Positions 45,218 through 54,752 are shown, counted from the stretch's first letter. The stretch is 64,000 nucleotides of DNA from Maribacter sp. PR1 (GCF_028464145.1 NZ_JAQPCG010000006.1:186001-250000); one strand, 5' to 3'. Notes: generated by a model not told the origin, from the letters alone. A program made the numbers and translations.

Positions 45218-45893
45218 GGTAATCACTTCGCTTGGCAGAGATGGCTACCAACTTGATAAATCAATAAGTTCCTATCATCTTATTGGTATTCTTTTTTCAA
45301 AAGGTATTCAGGCGGTTAGGGGAGTATTTTTAAAACCATTTTTAAAGGAGTCTAAGGGATTAATTTTTTTAGGGAAAAATGTAAAAATTACCGCAAAATC
45401 AAAAATTTCATTTGGACGAACCATAATTATTGGCAATAATGTTTTTATTAACGCGTTGTGCAAAGAAGGTTTAATGTTTGGAAATAATGTGTCGGTCGGC
45501 GATAACACGATTATCGAATGCACGGGTGTAATAAGTCATTTAGGCCAAGGCATTAAAGTAGGTAATAATGTTGGTTTTGCTCAAAATTGTTTTATTCAAG
45601 TAAGAGGCAAGGTTGTGATAGGAAATAATGTGATTTTTGGTCCAAATAGTTCAGTATTTTCTGAAAATCATAATTTTTCAAGTTTAGATGTGCCAATTAA
45701 CATGCAGGGTGTAAATAGAAAAGGTGTGGTTATAGAAGATGGGGTTTGGATTGCGAGTGGCGCTAAAATTTTAGACGGAGTAATTGTCGGCAAAAACAGT
45801 ATAGTAGCTGCCGGAGCTGTAATCAATAAGGACGTCCCCCCCAATTCTATAGTGGGTGGAATTCCTGGGAAAATATTGAAGTATAGAAATTAA
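45198..45893 (+). CDS. Hexapeptide-repeat acyltransferase (left-handed beta-helix)
   Basis: Protein of 231 residues with an N-terminal helical part (about 1-55) and at least eight hexapeptide turns (about 60-225), such as IIIGNNVFINALC, VSVGDNTIIECTG, VVIGNNVIFGPNS and IVGKNSIVAAGAVINKDVPP. It resembles the WbbJ/CysE-type O-acetyltransferases with the catalytic histidine in FSENHNFSS. It probably acetylates a sugar of the polysaccharide. Its ATG lies 20 nt before the end of the upstream glycosyltransferase. Confidence 0.88.
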   Translation: MKKLVNKVITSLGRDGYQLDKSISSYHLIGILFSKGIQAVRGVFLKPFLKESKGLIFLGKNVKITAKSKISFGRTIIIGNNVFINALCKEGLMFGNNVSVGDNTIIECTGVISHLGQGIKVGNNVGFAQNCFIQVRGKVVIGNNVIFGPNSSVFSENHNFSSLDVPINMQGVNRKGVVIEDGVWIASGAKILDGVIVGKNSIVAAGAVINKDVPPNSIVGGIPGKILKYRN

Positions 45894-45912
45894 TAAATAT
45901 TTAAATATAAAC

Positions 45913-46812
45913 ATGAAAAAAAGAATTTACATCGCTGGAAGTGGCGGTATGTTAGGAGAAGCCTTTTATACCCAATTTAAGGATCAGTACGACATTAAGT
46001 GTTCCGATAAGGACGTAAACGAAACCTGGCTTTCCTATTTGGATTTTCGTGATTTTAATGCCTATAAAAAAGAGGTGGAAGAATTTAAACCTGATTATTT
46101 ATTTCATTTAGGCGCCTATACCGATTTGGAATTTTGTGAGGAACATGTAGATGATACCTATGCTACCAATACCATGGCCGTTGAAAACGCTGTGTATTTG
46201 GCCAATGCCATGGATATTCCGTTGTTATATATAAGCACGGCGGGTATTTTTGATGGAAAACAAGATCTCTACGATGATTGGGATTTACCAAACCCGTTAG
46301 GCGTTTACGCGCGTTCTAAATATATGGGAGAACGCTTTGTTTGCGAAAATGCAAAGCGCTTTGTGATTTGCCGTGCCGGCTGGATGATGGGCTCCGGTCC
46401 CAAAAAGGACAAGAAGTTTATTCAAAAGTTAATGAAGCAATTGAAAGACGGTAAAAAAGAGCTATTCATTGTAAACGATAAGGACGGTACACCTACCTAT
46501 ACCCACGATTTCGCAAAAACCGTAAAAAACTTGATTGAAAAAGAGTATTGGGGGCTTTACAATTGTGTATGCGGAGGTGAAACAAGTAGATTGGAAGTAG
46601 CAGAAGAGTTGGTTAAATTATTAAAATTGGAAGATGAAATTAAAATTACCTCTGTAAGTTCGGACCACTTTAAGGACGTCTATTATGCGGAACGCCCCCC
46701 CTCCGAGCGTTTGATAACCAAAAAACTAGACCTTAGAGGAGTCAATGAAATGCGCGATTGGCGTATTGCCCTTAAGGAATACATTGAGAATTATTATCAA
46801 GATTACATATAA
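45913..46812 (+). CDS. RmlD-like NAD(P)-dependent sugar-nucleotide reductase
   Basis: Extended SDR of 299 residues in the RmlD_sub_bind group, with IYIAGSGGMLGEAF, FHLGAYTDLEFCEEH, catalytic-type YISTAGIFDG and YARSKYMGERF. The insert NVCGG(C)ETSRLEVAEELVKLL near 225 is typical of the family. It differs widely from the RmlD at 32848 and is paired with a DUF1972 glycosyltransferase, so it may make or reduce a separate deoxysugar nucleotide. Its codons are less AT-rich than the two preceding genes. Confidence 0.85.
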   Translation: MKKRIYIAGSGGMLGEAFYTQFKDQYDIKCSDKDVNETWLSYLDFRDFNAYKKEVEEFKPDYLFHLGAYTDLEFCEEHVDDTYATNTMAVENAVYLANAMDIPLLYISTAGIFDGKQDLYDDWDLPNPLGVYARSKYMGERFVCENAKRFVICRAGWMMGSGPKKDKKFIQKLMKQLKDGKKELFIVNDKDGTPTYTHDFAKTVKNLIEKEYWGLYNCVCGGETSRLEVAEELVKLLKLEDEIKITSVSSDHFKDVYYAERPPSERLITKKLDLRGVNEMRDWRIALKEYIENYYQDYI

Positions 46813-46815
46813 TCA

Positions 46816-47898
46816 ATGACAAAAAAAAAGAAGGTTGCTATAATAGGGTCCGTAGGTTTGCCCGCCAATTATGGCGGGTTCGAGACCATGGTTTTCTATT
46901 TGACCAAAGAAAAGGGTGATGAATTTGATATTACCGTTTTCTGTGAAAACGTACCTAAAGAGCAACGTATTCAAAAATATCATGGATGCACCCTACGGTA
47001 TTTACCTTTTAAGGCAAATGGGGCCCAAAGCATCGTTTATGACGTAAGCGCCATTTTTTTAAGTTGGTTCAAGTATGATACATTATTGATTCTTGGAACT
47101 CCGGGTTGCCTTGTTCTGCCTTTTCTAAATATTTTTAGAAAAACAAAAACGGTCATCAATTTTGGTGGCTTGGAATGGAAACGGGACAAATGGGGGGCAT
47201 TTGGGAAGTGGTACCTAAAACTAACCGAAAAAATTGCTGTTAATCAGGCAACCGTTATGGTTGCCGATAATCAACATTTCATTGATTATGTCCATCAGGA
47301 ATACAGTAAACCAAGTCTTTTAATAGAGTATGGAGGGGACCATACATCAGCAAAAGAAAAAAATACTTCGCTTATTGCAAAATATCCATTTTTAACTGTT
47401 GATTATGACGTAAGTGTTTCTAGGGCGCAAGTAGATAATAATTTGCATCTGGTACTGGAGGCTTACACCCAGTTACCACAAAGAAATCTAGTATTGGTTT
47501 CCAACTATGACAAGTTTGAATACGGTAGGGAACTAAAAATAAAATATGCGGGTTATCCAAACATTTACATGCAAGATGCGGTTTATGACCTTCATGAATT
47601 GGATGTCATACGGAGCAACGCACAACTTTATATCCATAGCCATACGTTTTGTGGCACGGCACCTTCTTTGGTGGAGGCTATGAACTTAAATTTGCCTATT
47701 ATGGCTTTTAACGTACCTACCAATCATTTTACTACGGAGGAGAAAGCATTTTATTTTTCAGATGCTAAGGACTTAGTAGAAATCCTTAAAAACATTTCCC
47801 AAAATGGACTGAATAAAAATGCCGAAAGTATGAAAGCAATTGCTGAAGGAAGATATACCTGGGCCTTAATTGCAAATAAATATGCAAAACTTTTTTAG
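46816..47898 (+). CDS. DUF1972-family glycosyltransferase (rhamnosyltransferase-like)
   Basis: Glycosyltransferase of 360 residues with the DUF1972 N-terminal domain: KVAIIGSVGLPANYGGFETM, INFGGLEWKRDKWGAFGKWY and VADNQHFIDYVHQEY. A GT1-like C-terminal domain follows, with CGTAPSLVEAMNLNLPIMAF. Members of this family include rhamnosyltransferases (RfbT/WsaD type), and this locus makes dTDP-rhamnose, which fits. It starts 3 nt after the RmlD-like gene and ends the plus-strand operon before a long inverted repeat. Confidence 0.9.
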   Translation: MTKKKKVAIIGSVGLPANYGGFETMVFYLTKEKGDEFDITVFCENVPKEQRIQKYHGCTLRYLPFKANGAQSIVYDVSAIFLSWFKYDTLLILGTPGCLVLPFLNIFRKTKTVINFGGLEWKRDKWGAFGKWYLKLTEKIAVNQATVMVADNQHFIDYVHQEYSKPSLLIEYGGDHTSAKEKNTSLIAKYPFLTVDYDVSVSRAQVDNNLHLVLEAYTQLPQRNLVLVSNYDKFEYGRELKIKYAGYPNIYMQDAVYDLHELDVIRSNAQLYIHSHTFCGTAPSLVEAMNLNLPIMAFNVPTNHFTTEEKAFYFSDAKDLVEILKNISQNGLNKNAESMKAIAEGRYTWALIANKYAKLF

Positions 47899-47930
47899 GA
47901 AAAGGTGATTTTCTTCTGCATTCCATACTA

Positions 47931-47979
47931 TTTAGCCTTTTAAGGAGATAATTTAATATTACTTCCTTAAAAGGCTAAA
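47931..47979. terminator. Long perfect hairpin between converging genes, probable terminator
   Basis: Sixteen-bp perfect stem TTTAGCCTTTTAAGGA / TCCTTAAAAGGCTAAA with a 17-nt AT-rich loop, 32 nt after the glycosyltransferase stop and 82 nt from the opposing lipoprotein gene. There is no T-run directly after the right arm, so the terminator role is probable rather than certain. Confidence 0.6.
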
Positions 47980-48061
47980 GTTTATTTACCTATTCCAAAA
48001 TTGAAGAATCGCCTCGCTTTTTCATTGTCACCAGTTGACAATTTTAGCATAATTGCAGATA

Positions 48062-49588
48062 TTAATCAGGACAAGAATTATTGTTTTGGCTTACGTTTGT
48101 AGAGCCTTTTATATCTATACACATATAACCGTACCACGTAATAATGTTATTGCTTATTACAGTTCCACTATTATTGGTTATGGCAATAGCATCTTGACCT
48201 CCTCCTTCTGCATCTTCCTCACCAGTCCAAGTTTTACCTTGAGAAACACTTGGTACTCCACCCCATTTGGTACTTATGGTATTTTTATCAACAACACAAT
48301 TAGTACAATTGACCAAACCAATACCTTCATTTTCAACATAAAGACTATTTCCACGAACAGTTACATTTTTATTTATACCGTAATTCACTCCAATACCATT
48401 GTTTATTTTATACAAAACATTATCCTCTATTAGAATATTCTGATGAATAGCTGCTGGTTCATCAGGTTTACCTATTAATATGCCGTGCGAATATCCTTTG
48501 TTTTTTATTGTATTTCTACGGATATTCAAATGGTTATGACTGCCTCTATAAAAGGCTATAGGCTCCGACCAATGATGGCCATCCATAAAATTATCATCAA
48601 TATTGATATACTCAGTGTTACCGTAAGTCTGTATTTGACAATCTGAATTGGTTAGTTTGTTATTAGTAAAATCTCCGTGAGTGGCATTTTTAATCTGAAT
48701 ATTATTGTACCAAGAATTTCTGCCTGTAAAATTGTCTACAGTAAAGTAGTTGCAGTTATCAATGAGTAAATTAGCAACACCCTTCTCTGCTGTACCTACT
48801 ACATTATTCCAGTTACCGTCAATTACCAAATTTCTTATTTCCCAGTTATCGGCATCTTTAACCAACAAGATTGTACCCCAACTTAAAACTGGATCAGGAG
48901 GAATGGTAATAACGGAGTTTTCCCCTTCACCGATTAAAATGGTGTTTCCATACATTTTTAACCTGTTCTCGCTTTGCTTTCTAACAAGATACGTGCCAGA
49001 AGGAACAAAAATAACTGAGGGGTCGGAAGGGGTTCCAGAATTTTTTGCGGCGTCAAAAGCAGCTTGTAAAGCAACTCTATCGTCCGAAACTCCATCACCT
49101 TTTGCTCCAAAATCCCTAACATTCAAATCAAAGGTAATATCATTGGTAATAACCTTTACATTACCCGTATCCGTGGTTACTGACTCATCTTCATTTACAA
49201 CTTCTGTGGTGTAGTCAAAAGTATCGGTTACAGGTCCGGTTTCTTCATTATTAGTACTTCCCTCGTCAACATTGGTGGTAGTTGGGGTGTACGTTAAGGT
49301 GTTGTCATCATTTATTTGGATAGTACCATTTTCAGGTTCAGAGGTGTTAGTTATCGTTACCTGAGCCTGATCATCAATGATATCGTTGGTTAAAACATCC
49401 AATACCACACTGGATCCTGGACGAACATAATAATTATCATCAACAATATATTGAGCGTATAACACCTGCTCGTCATCCGTAATTACATATTCAGAAAGAA
49501 GATCCGCATCTTTAGAACAGGAAAAGCAAAAAACTAAAAGGGTTCCCAAAAGTAATTGGGCTGGTGGGGACAAAAAGAATCTTTTCAT
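48062..49588 (-). CDS. Right-handed beta-helix lipoprotein, pectate-lyase-3-like
   Basis: Outer-membrane or surface lipoprotein of 508 residues. A signal peptide ends at a lipobox near residue 24 (CFSC-SKD). Residues 45-155 form a cadherin/Big-like Ig domain (VLTNDIIDDQAQVTI, NGTIQINDDNTLTYTP). The remainder is a parallel beta-helix starting NVRDFGAKGDGVSDDRVALQ, the pectate-lyase-3/GH55 entry motif, with many N-rich coils (NNIQIKNATHGDFTNNKL). Enzymes of this kind cleave uronate polysaccharides. Lying inside the polysaccharide locus, it may cut the locus product, but no catalytic residue can be named. Confidence 0.85.
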   Translation of the reverse strand: MKRFFLSPPAQLLLGTLLVFCFSCSKDADLLSEYVITDDEQVLYAQYIVDDNYYVRPGSSVVLDVLTNDIIDDQAQVTITNTSEPENGTIQINDDNTLTYTPTTTNVDEGSTNNEETGPVTDTFDYTTEVVNEDESVTTDTGNVKVITNDITFDLNVRDFGAKGDGVSDDRVALQAAFDAAKNSGTPSDPSVIFVPSGTYLVRKQSENRLKMYGNTILIGEGENSVITIPPDPVLSWGTILLVKDADNWEIRNLVIDGNWNNVVGTAEKGVANLLIDNCNYFTVDNFTGRNSWYNNIQIKNATHGDFTNNKLTNSDCQIQTYGNTEYINIDDNFMDGHHWSEPIAFYRGSHNHLNIRRNTIKNKGYSHGILIGKPDEPAAIHQNILIEDNVLYKINNGIGVNYGINKNVTVRGNSLYVENEGIGLVNCTNCVVDKNTISTKWGGVPSVSQGKTWTGEEDAEGGGQDAIAITNNSGTVISNNIITWYGYMCIDIKGSTNVSQNNNSCPD

Positions 49589-50172
49589 AAGTGGGATTGT
49601 AGGTTAAGATTTAATATTCAAAATGTAAAATAGACATATGGGTTTGTCAAAAATATTTCGAAATTTTATAAAATCGATAGGATTAATGATTTATTCGATG
49701 AACTACATAATTGGTAACGTAGCTTATACGAAAGTTATGGTCTAGACGGATGTCTAAATATTTTTTTTTCGACAAACTACCTATTTCTTTAACATTCTTT
49801 TAATATTATGGTAGATAGTTATACTTCTAGAACAAAAGTTGTAATTCTCTATAGGATAGGATTAATTTTAAATTTCCCAACTATTGTGTAGATGATTAAA
49901 ACGAGGTATGGCTTTTTATATTATATGACAGAATAACAAGATTACGAGAGGTAGTTAAGGGGGTTGTGCTCCAATTAATTTAATAACAATAGTTTGTTAC
50001 TTTTTAGATTAAGCAAGAAACTCACTTTTCATTTTAGAAAAAGCATATGATTTTTAAAATAAAACCTATAGGTTAGTTTCCTATATTTAAATTTTATCAA
50101 TAAGATAATACTTTCGGGTAAAAAAATTAAAAATGATGTTGTGAATATCTCTTTTTCAGTTAAAGAAATAAA
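49589..50172. other. 584-nt intergenic region upstream of the beta-helix lipoprotein gene
   Basis: AT-rich with no credible reading frame. Reading towards the lipoprotein, a TATTTTTG -7 box lies on the minus strand at 49655-49648, 60 nt before the ATG, without a -33 TTG. A 12-bp palindrome AACCTATAGGTT is at 50063-50074. Nothing else clear. Confidence 0.4.
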
Positions 50173-52563
50173 TTAAATACGCCACCACTTTTTGGTTGTC
50201 TTAGCGTAACCATAGCCATATTTACCGCCATATCCCAAATTAGAATCTTTTACACCATTCACAACGAAAGACAACCCTTTTAACTTACCCTCATTTGATA
50301 GTTTTAAAGGATAGTTCAACACTTTTAATTCCGTCATTCCTGCCCTAGTAACATATAGCGTTTGATGGGCAAACTCACTTATCAATAAGGTATCAGCAAC
50401 TACTAGTAAAGGTGCTGTATCCACAATAATATAATCGTATATACCTTTTATTTCATCAAATAGTTCCTTCATCCTGCCATTCATTAAAATTTCTGCGGGA
50501 TTAGGAGGTATTTTCCCCGAATAGATGACGTCTATGGTCTGCTCATAAGCCAACATTGTGGAAATAATATTTTCAGACTTTAATGTATTATCCACTAAAT
50601 ACTCGGTGAGGCCTTTATCCCTTGAACTTCTGGATGATTTACCCAATTTATCCACATTCTTCCCTGAATAAAATTGGTAAAGTTTTGGATTTCTAATATC
50701 CGCACCAATAAGTAAAACCTTCTTGTTGGTATTTGCAAAAATCATCGCCAAATTGGACGATACCAAAGTTTTACCTTCCCCGGATACACTTGAAGTGACA
50801 AAAATAATATTCCCGTTAGTTCCTAGATTTTTTTTAGATTTAAGAATGTAGTCTAGATTGGCCCTTAAAATTCGAAGAGACTCTGCCATAACCGTCCGTT
50901 CTCCCTGTCTGATCAAGATATTGTCCTTTTTTGAAATCTTTGGTAACTCAGCAAGTACAGGGGTGGAACCCACCAATTTTTCCAAACTTAATTTATTATG
51001 GACTTTATTATCCAGTAAATCTATAACATATATGTATGAAAAAGGAAGCAACATACCCAATAAAAAGGCGGCTGCCAAAACAATTGATTTTTTTGGAAAT
51101 ACCGGATATTTGCTTACTAAATATGCGTTATCGACAATTTTGGATTTTGGTGACGAGGACGCAAAAGCAATTTGTGCTTCCTCGCGTCTCTGTAATAAGT
51201 ACAAATATAAAGACTCTGTGGTCTCCTGTTTTCTACCTATATCTCTAAGGGCCTGCTCATTTTTGGGCGCGGAATAGATTCGGGAATTTATTTTTGATAG
51301 GCGGCTACTAAGGCTATTTACTTGTAATCCTAGATTATTAGTCATGCTGCTAAGACTGGAACGCATACTTCTCTTGAGACCGTCCAACTGTTGGTCCAAG
51401 TTTACAATAGTTGGATTCTTCTCATTAGAACTTTCCAATAACCGTTTACGCTCCAATGCAAGCTCATTATATCGCTCCGTTGCACTGGCTATAGAGGCAT
51501 CCTGTAATCCGATATTTGATGGGAGTAATTCATACCCATCTTCATTTTCAATGATATCCTTCATAGAAGAGGCAATATCCAATTGAATAGATGCATTCTG
51601 CAATTGTTCCTGATTTTCTGCCCCAATACTGAGGTTGAGACTATTTTGTGTGGCAATATCAGCTATACCCCTGTCTGATTTAAATTCCACAGCGGACTGA
51701 TCAGCAGAGGATAAATTGGATGAAATACTTGCAATTCTATCGTCTATGAAATTTGAGGTTCTATCTGCTAAAGCTTTTTTATCATCGATAGCATTTTGGT
51801 TATAGTCCGCAATTAAAGTATTAATAATATCTTGTCCCCTTGCCGGAATAGCGTCCTGTAGGAGAATTGAAATTATCTTAGATTTTTCATCCGCTACGGT
51901 AACCTGGATTTCTTTTTGGTATTGTTCTGCTACCAGCGAAACCGGCGAAATTGAAACCATATATTTTTTGTAATTTACACCACCGGTATTTTTTACGTTT
52001 GGTGTGATAATAATGTCTCCAACAGGAGAGGATATGGTTTTCCCATAGGAATGTAATTTATAAGGACCGTCACTACTTTCAGCATATTCGTAAGTGTTCT
52101 CATCATTAAGGTTAATATAGAAATCGACCATCGAATTATAAATCAATGAATCGGCCGCAATAAAATTTACTTTGAATGGAAGGTTTTGACTACCATAAAT
52201 TTCTGAATCTTTAATGTTTCCAAGCGCGATAATTTCCACATTTAGACCAAGCTTCTTTACGAGATTAACAAGGTTAGACCTAGAAGTTAAAATCTCCATT
52301 TCATCCTCTATTTGATTACCCACTCCCCCAAAAACATCTAAATCCTGGAAAACGTCTAATTGGGAAGAGCCACTTTCGTCTTCTATTATTTGTATTTTTG
52401 CCTGTAACTCATAAAGAGGTACAGAATAGCGAACAAACAACAATCCAAGTAAAATTGTTATAATAACAAAAACAACAAATAATTTCCATCGTTTCGTGTA
52501 GGGGTATAGCATTTGCCTATAATCAAAGTTACGTTCCGAAATATTGTTAAAATCTGAATTCAT
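50173..52563 (-). CDS. wzc: Wzc-like polysaccharide tyrosine autokinase / chain-length regulator
   Basis: Inner-membrane protein of 796 residues. The N-terminal Wzz domain has a transmembrane helix near 30-50, the long periplasmic coiled coil is at about 230-480 and the second helix is near 510. The cytoplasmic BY-kinase has Walker A TSSVSGEGKT (about 590), Walker A' IGADIRNPK (about 619) and Walker B YIIVDTAPLL (about 712). The C-terminal tail GYGGKYGYGYAK has four tyrosines as autophosphorylation sites. With Wza and the CpsB-type phosphatase it controls polymer length and export. It lies 30 nt after wza. Confidence 0.93.
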   Translation of the reverse strand: MNSDFNNISERNFDYRQMLYPYTKRWKLFVVFVIITILLGLLFVRYSVPLYELQAKIQIIEDESGSSQLDVFQDLDVFGGVGNQIEDEMEILTSRSNLVNLVKKLGLNVEIIALGNIKDSEIYGSQNLPFKVNFIAADSLIYNSMVDFYINLNDENTYEYAESSDGPYKLHSYGKTISSPVGDIIITPNVKNTGGVNYKKYMVSISPVSLVAEQYQKEIQVTVADEKSKIISILLQDAIPARGQDIINTLIADYNQNAIDDKKALADRTSNFIDDRIASISSNLSSADQSAVEFKSDRGIADIATQNSLNLSIGAENQEQLQNASIQLDIASSMKDIIENEDGYELLPSNIGLQDASIASATERYNELALERKRLLESSNEKNPTIVNLDQQLDGLKRSMRSSLSSMTNNLGLQVNSLSSRLSKINSRIYSAPKNEQALRDIGRKQETTESLYLYLLQRREEAQIAFASSSPKSKIVDNAYLVSKYPVFPKKSIVLAAAFLLGMLLPFSYIYVIDLLDNKVHNKLSLEKLVGSTPVLAELPKISKKDNILIRQGERTVMAESLRILRANLDYILKSKKNLGTNGNIIFVTSSVSGEGKTLVSSNLAMIFANTNKKVLLIGADIRNPKLYQFYSGKNVDKLGKSSRSSRDKGLTEYLVDNTLKSENIISTMLAYEQTIDVIYSGKIPPNPAEILMNGRMKELFDEIKGIYDYIIVDTAPLLVVADTLLISEFAHQTLYVTRAGMTELKVLNYPLKLSNEGKLKGLSFVVNGVKDSNLGYGGKYGYGYAKTTKKWWRI

Positions 52564-52593
52564 TGTTGGGCGGTACCTTAAATATTTAGTTTT

Positions 52594-53361
52594 CTATTGT
52601 CTTGTAAGTATTAATACCGATGAGGTTATTAATAGTGAAGCTATGGAAATGGCAATTTGTGCTCTAGTATCCAATGATGATGCCGTTATACCGGATTTAT
52701 TTGGCTCTACATAAACCACATCGTTCTGAGTGAGATAATATACAGGGGACTTGACCATGTTCTTCGTTGTCAAATCTATACGGGTATATACTTTGGTGCC
52801 ATTAAAATCCCGAATAACCAATACATTTTTACGAACACCACGAATGGTTAAATCCCCCGCCAAACCCAGCGCTTCTAATATGGTAATCTGCTCCCCGTTA
52901 ACAGGATACGTTCCTGGCGTTCTTACTTCTCCAAGTACAGTAACCGTAAAATTACGAAGCCTTATATTTATTATGGGGTCCTTTAAATAATCGGAAAGAC
53001 GATTTCTTAACAAAAGCCTTAATTCATCAGGCGAAAGACCCTCAATCTTTAACTTACCAATAACAGGAAAATCTATTTCACCGGCCTGGTCAACCAAATA
53101 ATCAACTTGTTGGGGAACCATTCCATTTTCCCCTGCGGCACTAACTAAATTGAAAGGGGCGCTGGCTTCGGGATTTAAAGAAGAAACGTGAATAGACACC
53201 AAGTCATCTACCTTAAATTTAGAAACGAAAGTAGTTGTATTCACTAAGGTTTCAAAATTACTTGAATCCTGAAAATACACTACCTCCTTCCTGGAAGCAC
53301 AGGACATTATCATTGTATATACAATAAAGAGGAAAACGAATCGCTTTATTAATTTTATCAT
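52594..53361 (-). CDS. wza: Wza-type polysaccharide export lipoprotein
   Basis: Outer-membrane export protein of 255 residues, of the short Bacteroidota type. The lipoprotein signal ends at the cysteine of IMSC-ASRKE (about 21). It contains the Poly_export/PES domain (about 45-135) with FKVDDLVSIHVSS and VDQAGEIDFPVIGKLKIEG, then a SLBB domain (about 137-215) with VTVLGEVRTPGTYPV. It ends in a C-terminal hydrophobic helix (about 230-250) that may span the outer membrane. The frame opens at TTG 53367; the ATG at 53361 is the better start. It heads a wza-wzc operon. Confidence 0.92.
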   Translation of the reverse strand: MIKLIKRFVFLFIVYTMIMSCASRKEVVYFQDSSNFETLVNTTTFVSKFKVDDLVSIHVSSLNPEASAPFNLVSAAGENGMVPQQVDYLVDQAGEIDFPVIGKLKIEGLSPDELRLLLRNRLSDYLKDPIINIRLRNFTVTVLGEVRTPGTYPVNGEQITILEALGLAGDLTIRGVRKNVLVIRDFNGTKVYTRIDLTTKNMVKSPVYYLTQNDVVYVEPNKSGITASSLDTRAQIAISIASLLITSSVLILTRQ

Positions 53362-53367
53362 GTTCAA

Positions 53368-53723
53368 ATTGTTTATTTTGCAATTATATGCAATCTTTAA
53401 AAGAAATTAAAAAACCCTAAGGTGCAAACCAATTGTTAATAATTACAACTATCATAATTGAATAACAATTGAGTCCCTTGCTAATTTAGCCATAATGAAT
53501 TATCAATGCCTTGAAGTAATGATTTATTTCGGTAAAAATATACATATTATCGGTTTATAACCAACATGTTTATCAAAGAAGTTTAAAGCAAGAATGATTA
53601 ACATTTTTTAAACAAAAGTATCTTACTTTTAAACCAAAAAAATGGTCAATTTGCAGAAAAGTAATACTGAGTCACCATATTATTTAGTTAATTTGCCATC
53701 TAAATAAATACTCAAACTATTTA
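53368..53723. other. Divergent regulatory region between wza and the epimerase gene
   Basis: A 356-nt AT-rich spacer. It holds a 9-bp inverted repeat CAATTGTTA (53430-53438) / TAACAATTG (53463-53471) with a 24-nt spacer, which could be an operator. I find no perfect TAnnTTTG box for either gene and no reading frame. Confidence 0.4.
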
Positions 53724-54752
53724 ATGAAGGTTTTAATTACTGGTGCGGCGGGCTTTATCGGTTTTCATACATGTAAAAGTTTAATTGCCAATGGACACCA
53801 AGTTATCGGACTTGATAACATCAATGATTACTATGATGTAAACCTGAAGTTTGGAAGACTTGAAGAACTTGGTATTTCCAGACAAGATTCGGAAGATTTT
53901 AATCGGTTAACAAGCAGTTCAAAATATCCTAATAATTTTAACTTTACGCGAACCAATTTAGAGGATGGCAAGTTTCTAGCTGCTCTATTTGAGTCGGAAA
54001 AATTTAATGCTGTTTGTAATCTAGCAGCTCAAGCAGGTGTTCGATATAGCATTGAAAATCCTCGGGCATATATAGATAGTAATATTATCGGCTTTTTTAA
54101 TATTTTGGAATGTTGCCGGAATTATCAGGTAGAACATTTAATATATGCCAGTAGTTCCAGCGTTTATGGTTTAAACAAAAAAATCCCGTTCGAAACTTCG
54201 GATAACGTAGACCACCCTATTAGCCTCTACGCTGCCACAAAGAAAAGTAATGAGTTAATGGCCCATACTTATAGCCACTTATACGGTTTCTCGACAACCG
54301 GACTTCGATTCTTTACAGTTTATGGACCCTGGGGAAGACCCGATATGGCATACTTCCTCTTCACTGATGCCATTATAAAAAACAAGTCAATTAAAGTATT
54401 TAATAACGGCCATATGGAGCGTGATTTCACCTATATTGACGATATAGTGAAAGGTATTGTGAAAATCATTGAAAAAGGATTAGACAACTGTCCACAAAGT
54501 TCTGATTTATACAAGGTTTACAACATTGGCAATAATGATTCCGTGAAATTAATGAGTTTTATTGAATCAATTGAAGACAACTTAGGAATGAAGGCAAAAA
54601 AAGAAATGCTTCCTATGCAACCCGGGGATGTAATACGAACCTGGGCTAATGTTGATGCATTAATTGAAGACTATAATTATAAGCCTAGCACCCCAGTAAA
54701 ATTAGGTGTCAAAAATTTTATAACATGGTATAAAAACTATTATAAAATATAA
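53724..54752 (+). CDS. NAD-dependent epimerase, probable UDP-glucuronate 4-epimerase
   Basis: Extended SDR of 342 residues with ITGAAGFIGFHTCKSL, the GLDNINDYYDVNLKFGRLE segment characteristic of UDP-GlcA 4-epimerases (CapI/Gae type), NLAAQAGVRYSIENP, catalytic S in ASSSSVYG and YAATKKSNE with Y and K. It converts UDP-GlcA to UDP-GalA, providing an acidic sugar for the polysaccharide. The UDP-glucose dehydrogenase encoded 210 nt downstream makes its substrate, supporting the assignment. Confidence 0.9.
   Translation: MKVLITGAAGFIGFHTCKSLIANGHQVIGLDNINDYYDVNLKFGRLEELGISRQDSEDFNRLTSSSKYPNNFNFTRTNLEDGKFLAALFESEKFNAVCNLAAQAGVRYSIENPRAYIDSNIIGFFNILECCRNYQVEHLIYASSSSVYGLNKKIPFETSDNVDHPISLYAATKKSNELMAHTYSHLYGFSTTGLRFFTVYGPWGRPDMAYFLFTDAIIKNKSIKVFNNGHMERDFTYIDDIVKGIVKIIEKGLDNCPQSSDLYKVYNIGNNDSVKLMSFIESIEDNLGMKAKKEMLPMQPGDVIRTWANVDALIEDYNYKPSTPVKLGVKNFITWYKNYYKI

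Noticed and set aside
48750-49214. Plus-strand open frame of 154 codons opposite the beta-helix lipoprotein gene
   Set aside because: Low-complexity shadow of the coding strand, whose beta-helix and Ig-like domains are clear.
50063-50074. Palindrome AACCTATAGGTT upstream of the beta-helix gene as an operator
   Set aside because: A 12-bp palindrome is expected by chance many times in 64 kb of AT-rich DNA and it is not near a promoter box.
50858-51277. Plus-strand open frame of 139 codons opposite wzc
   Set aside because: Antisense shadow of the Wzc coiled-coil and linker; no recognisable features.
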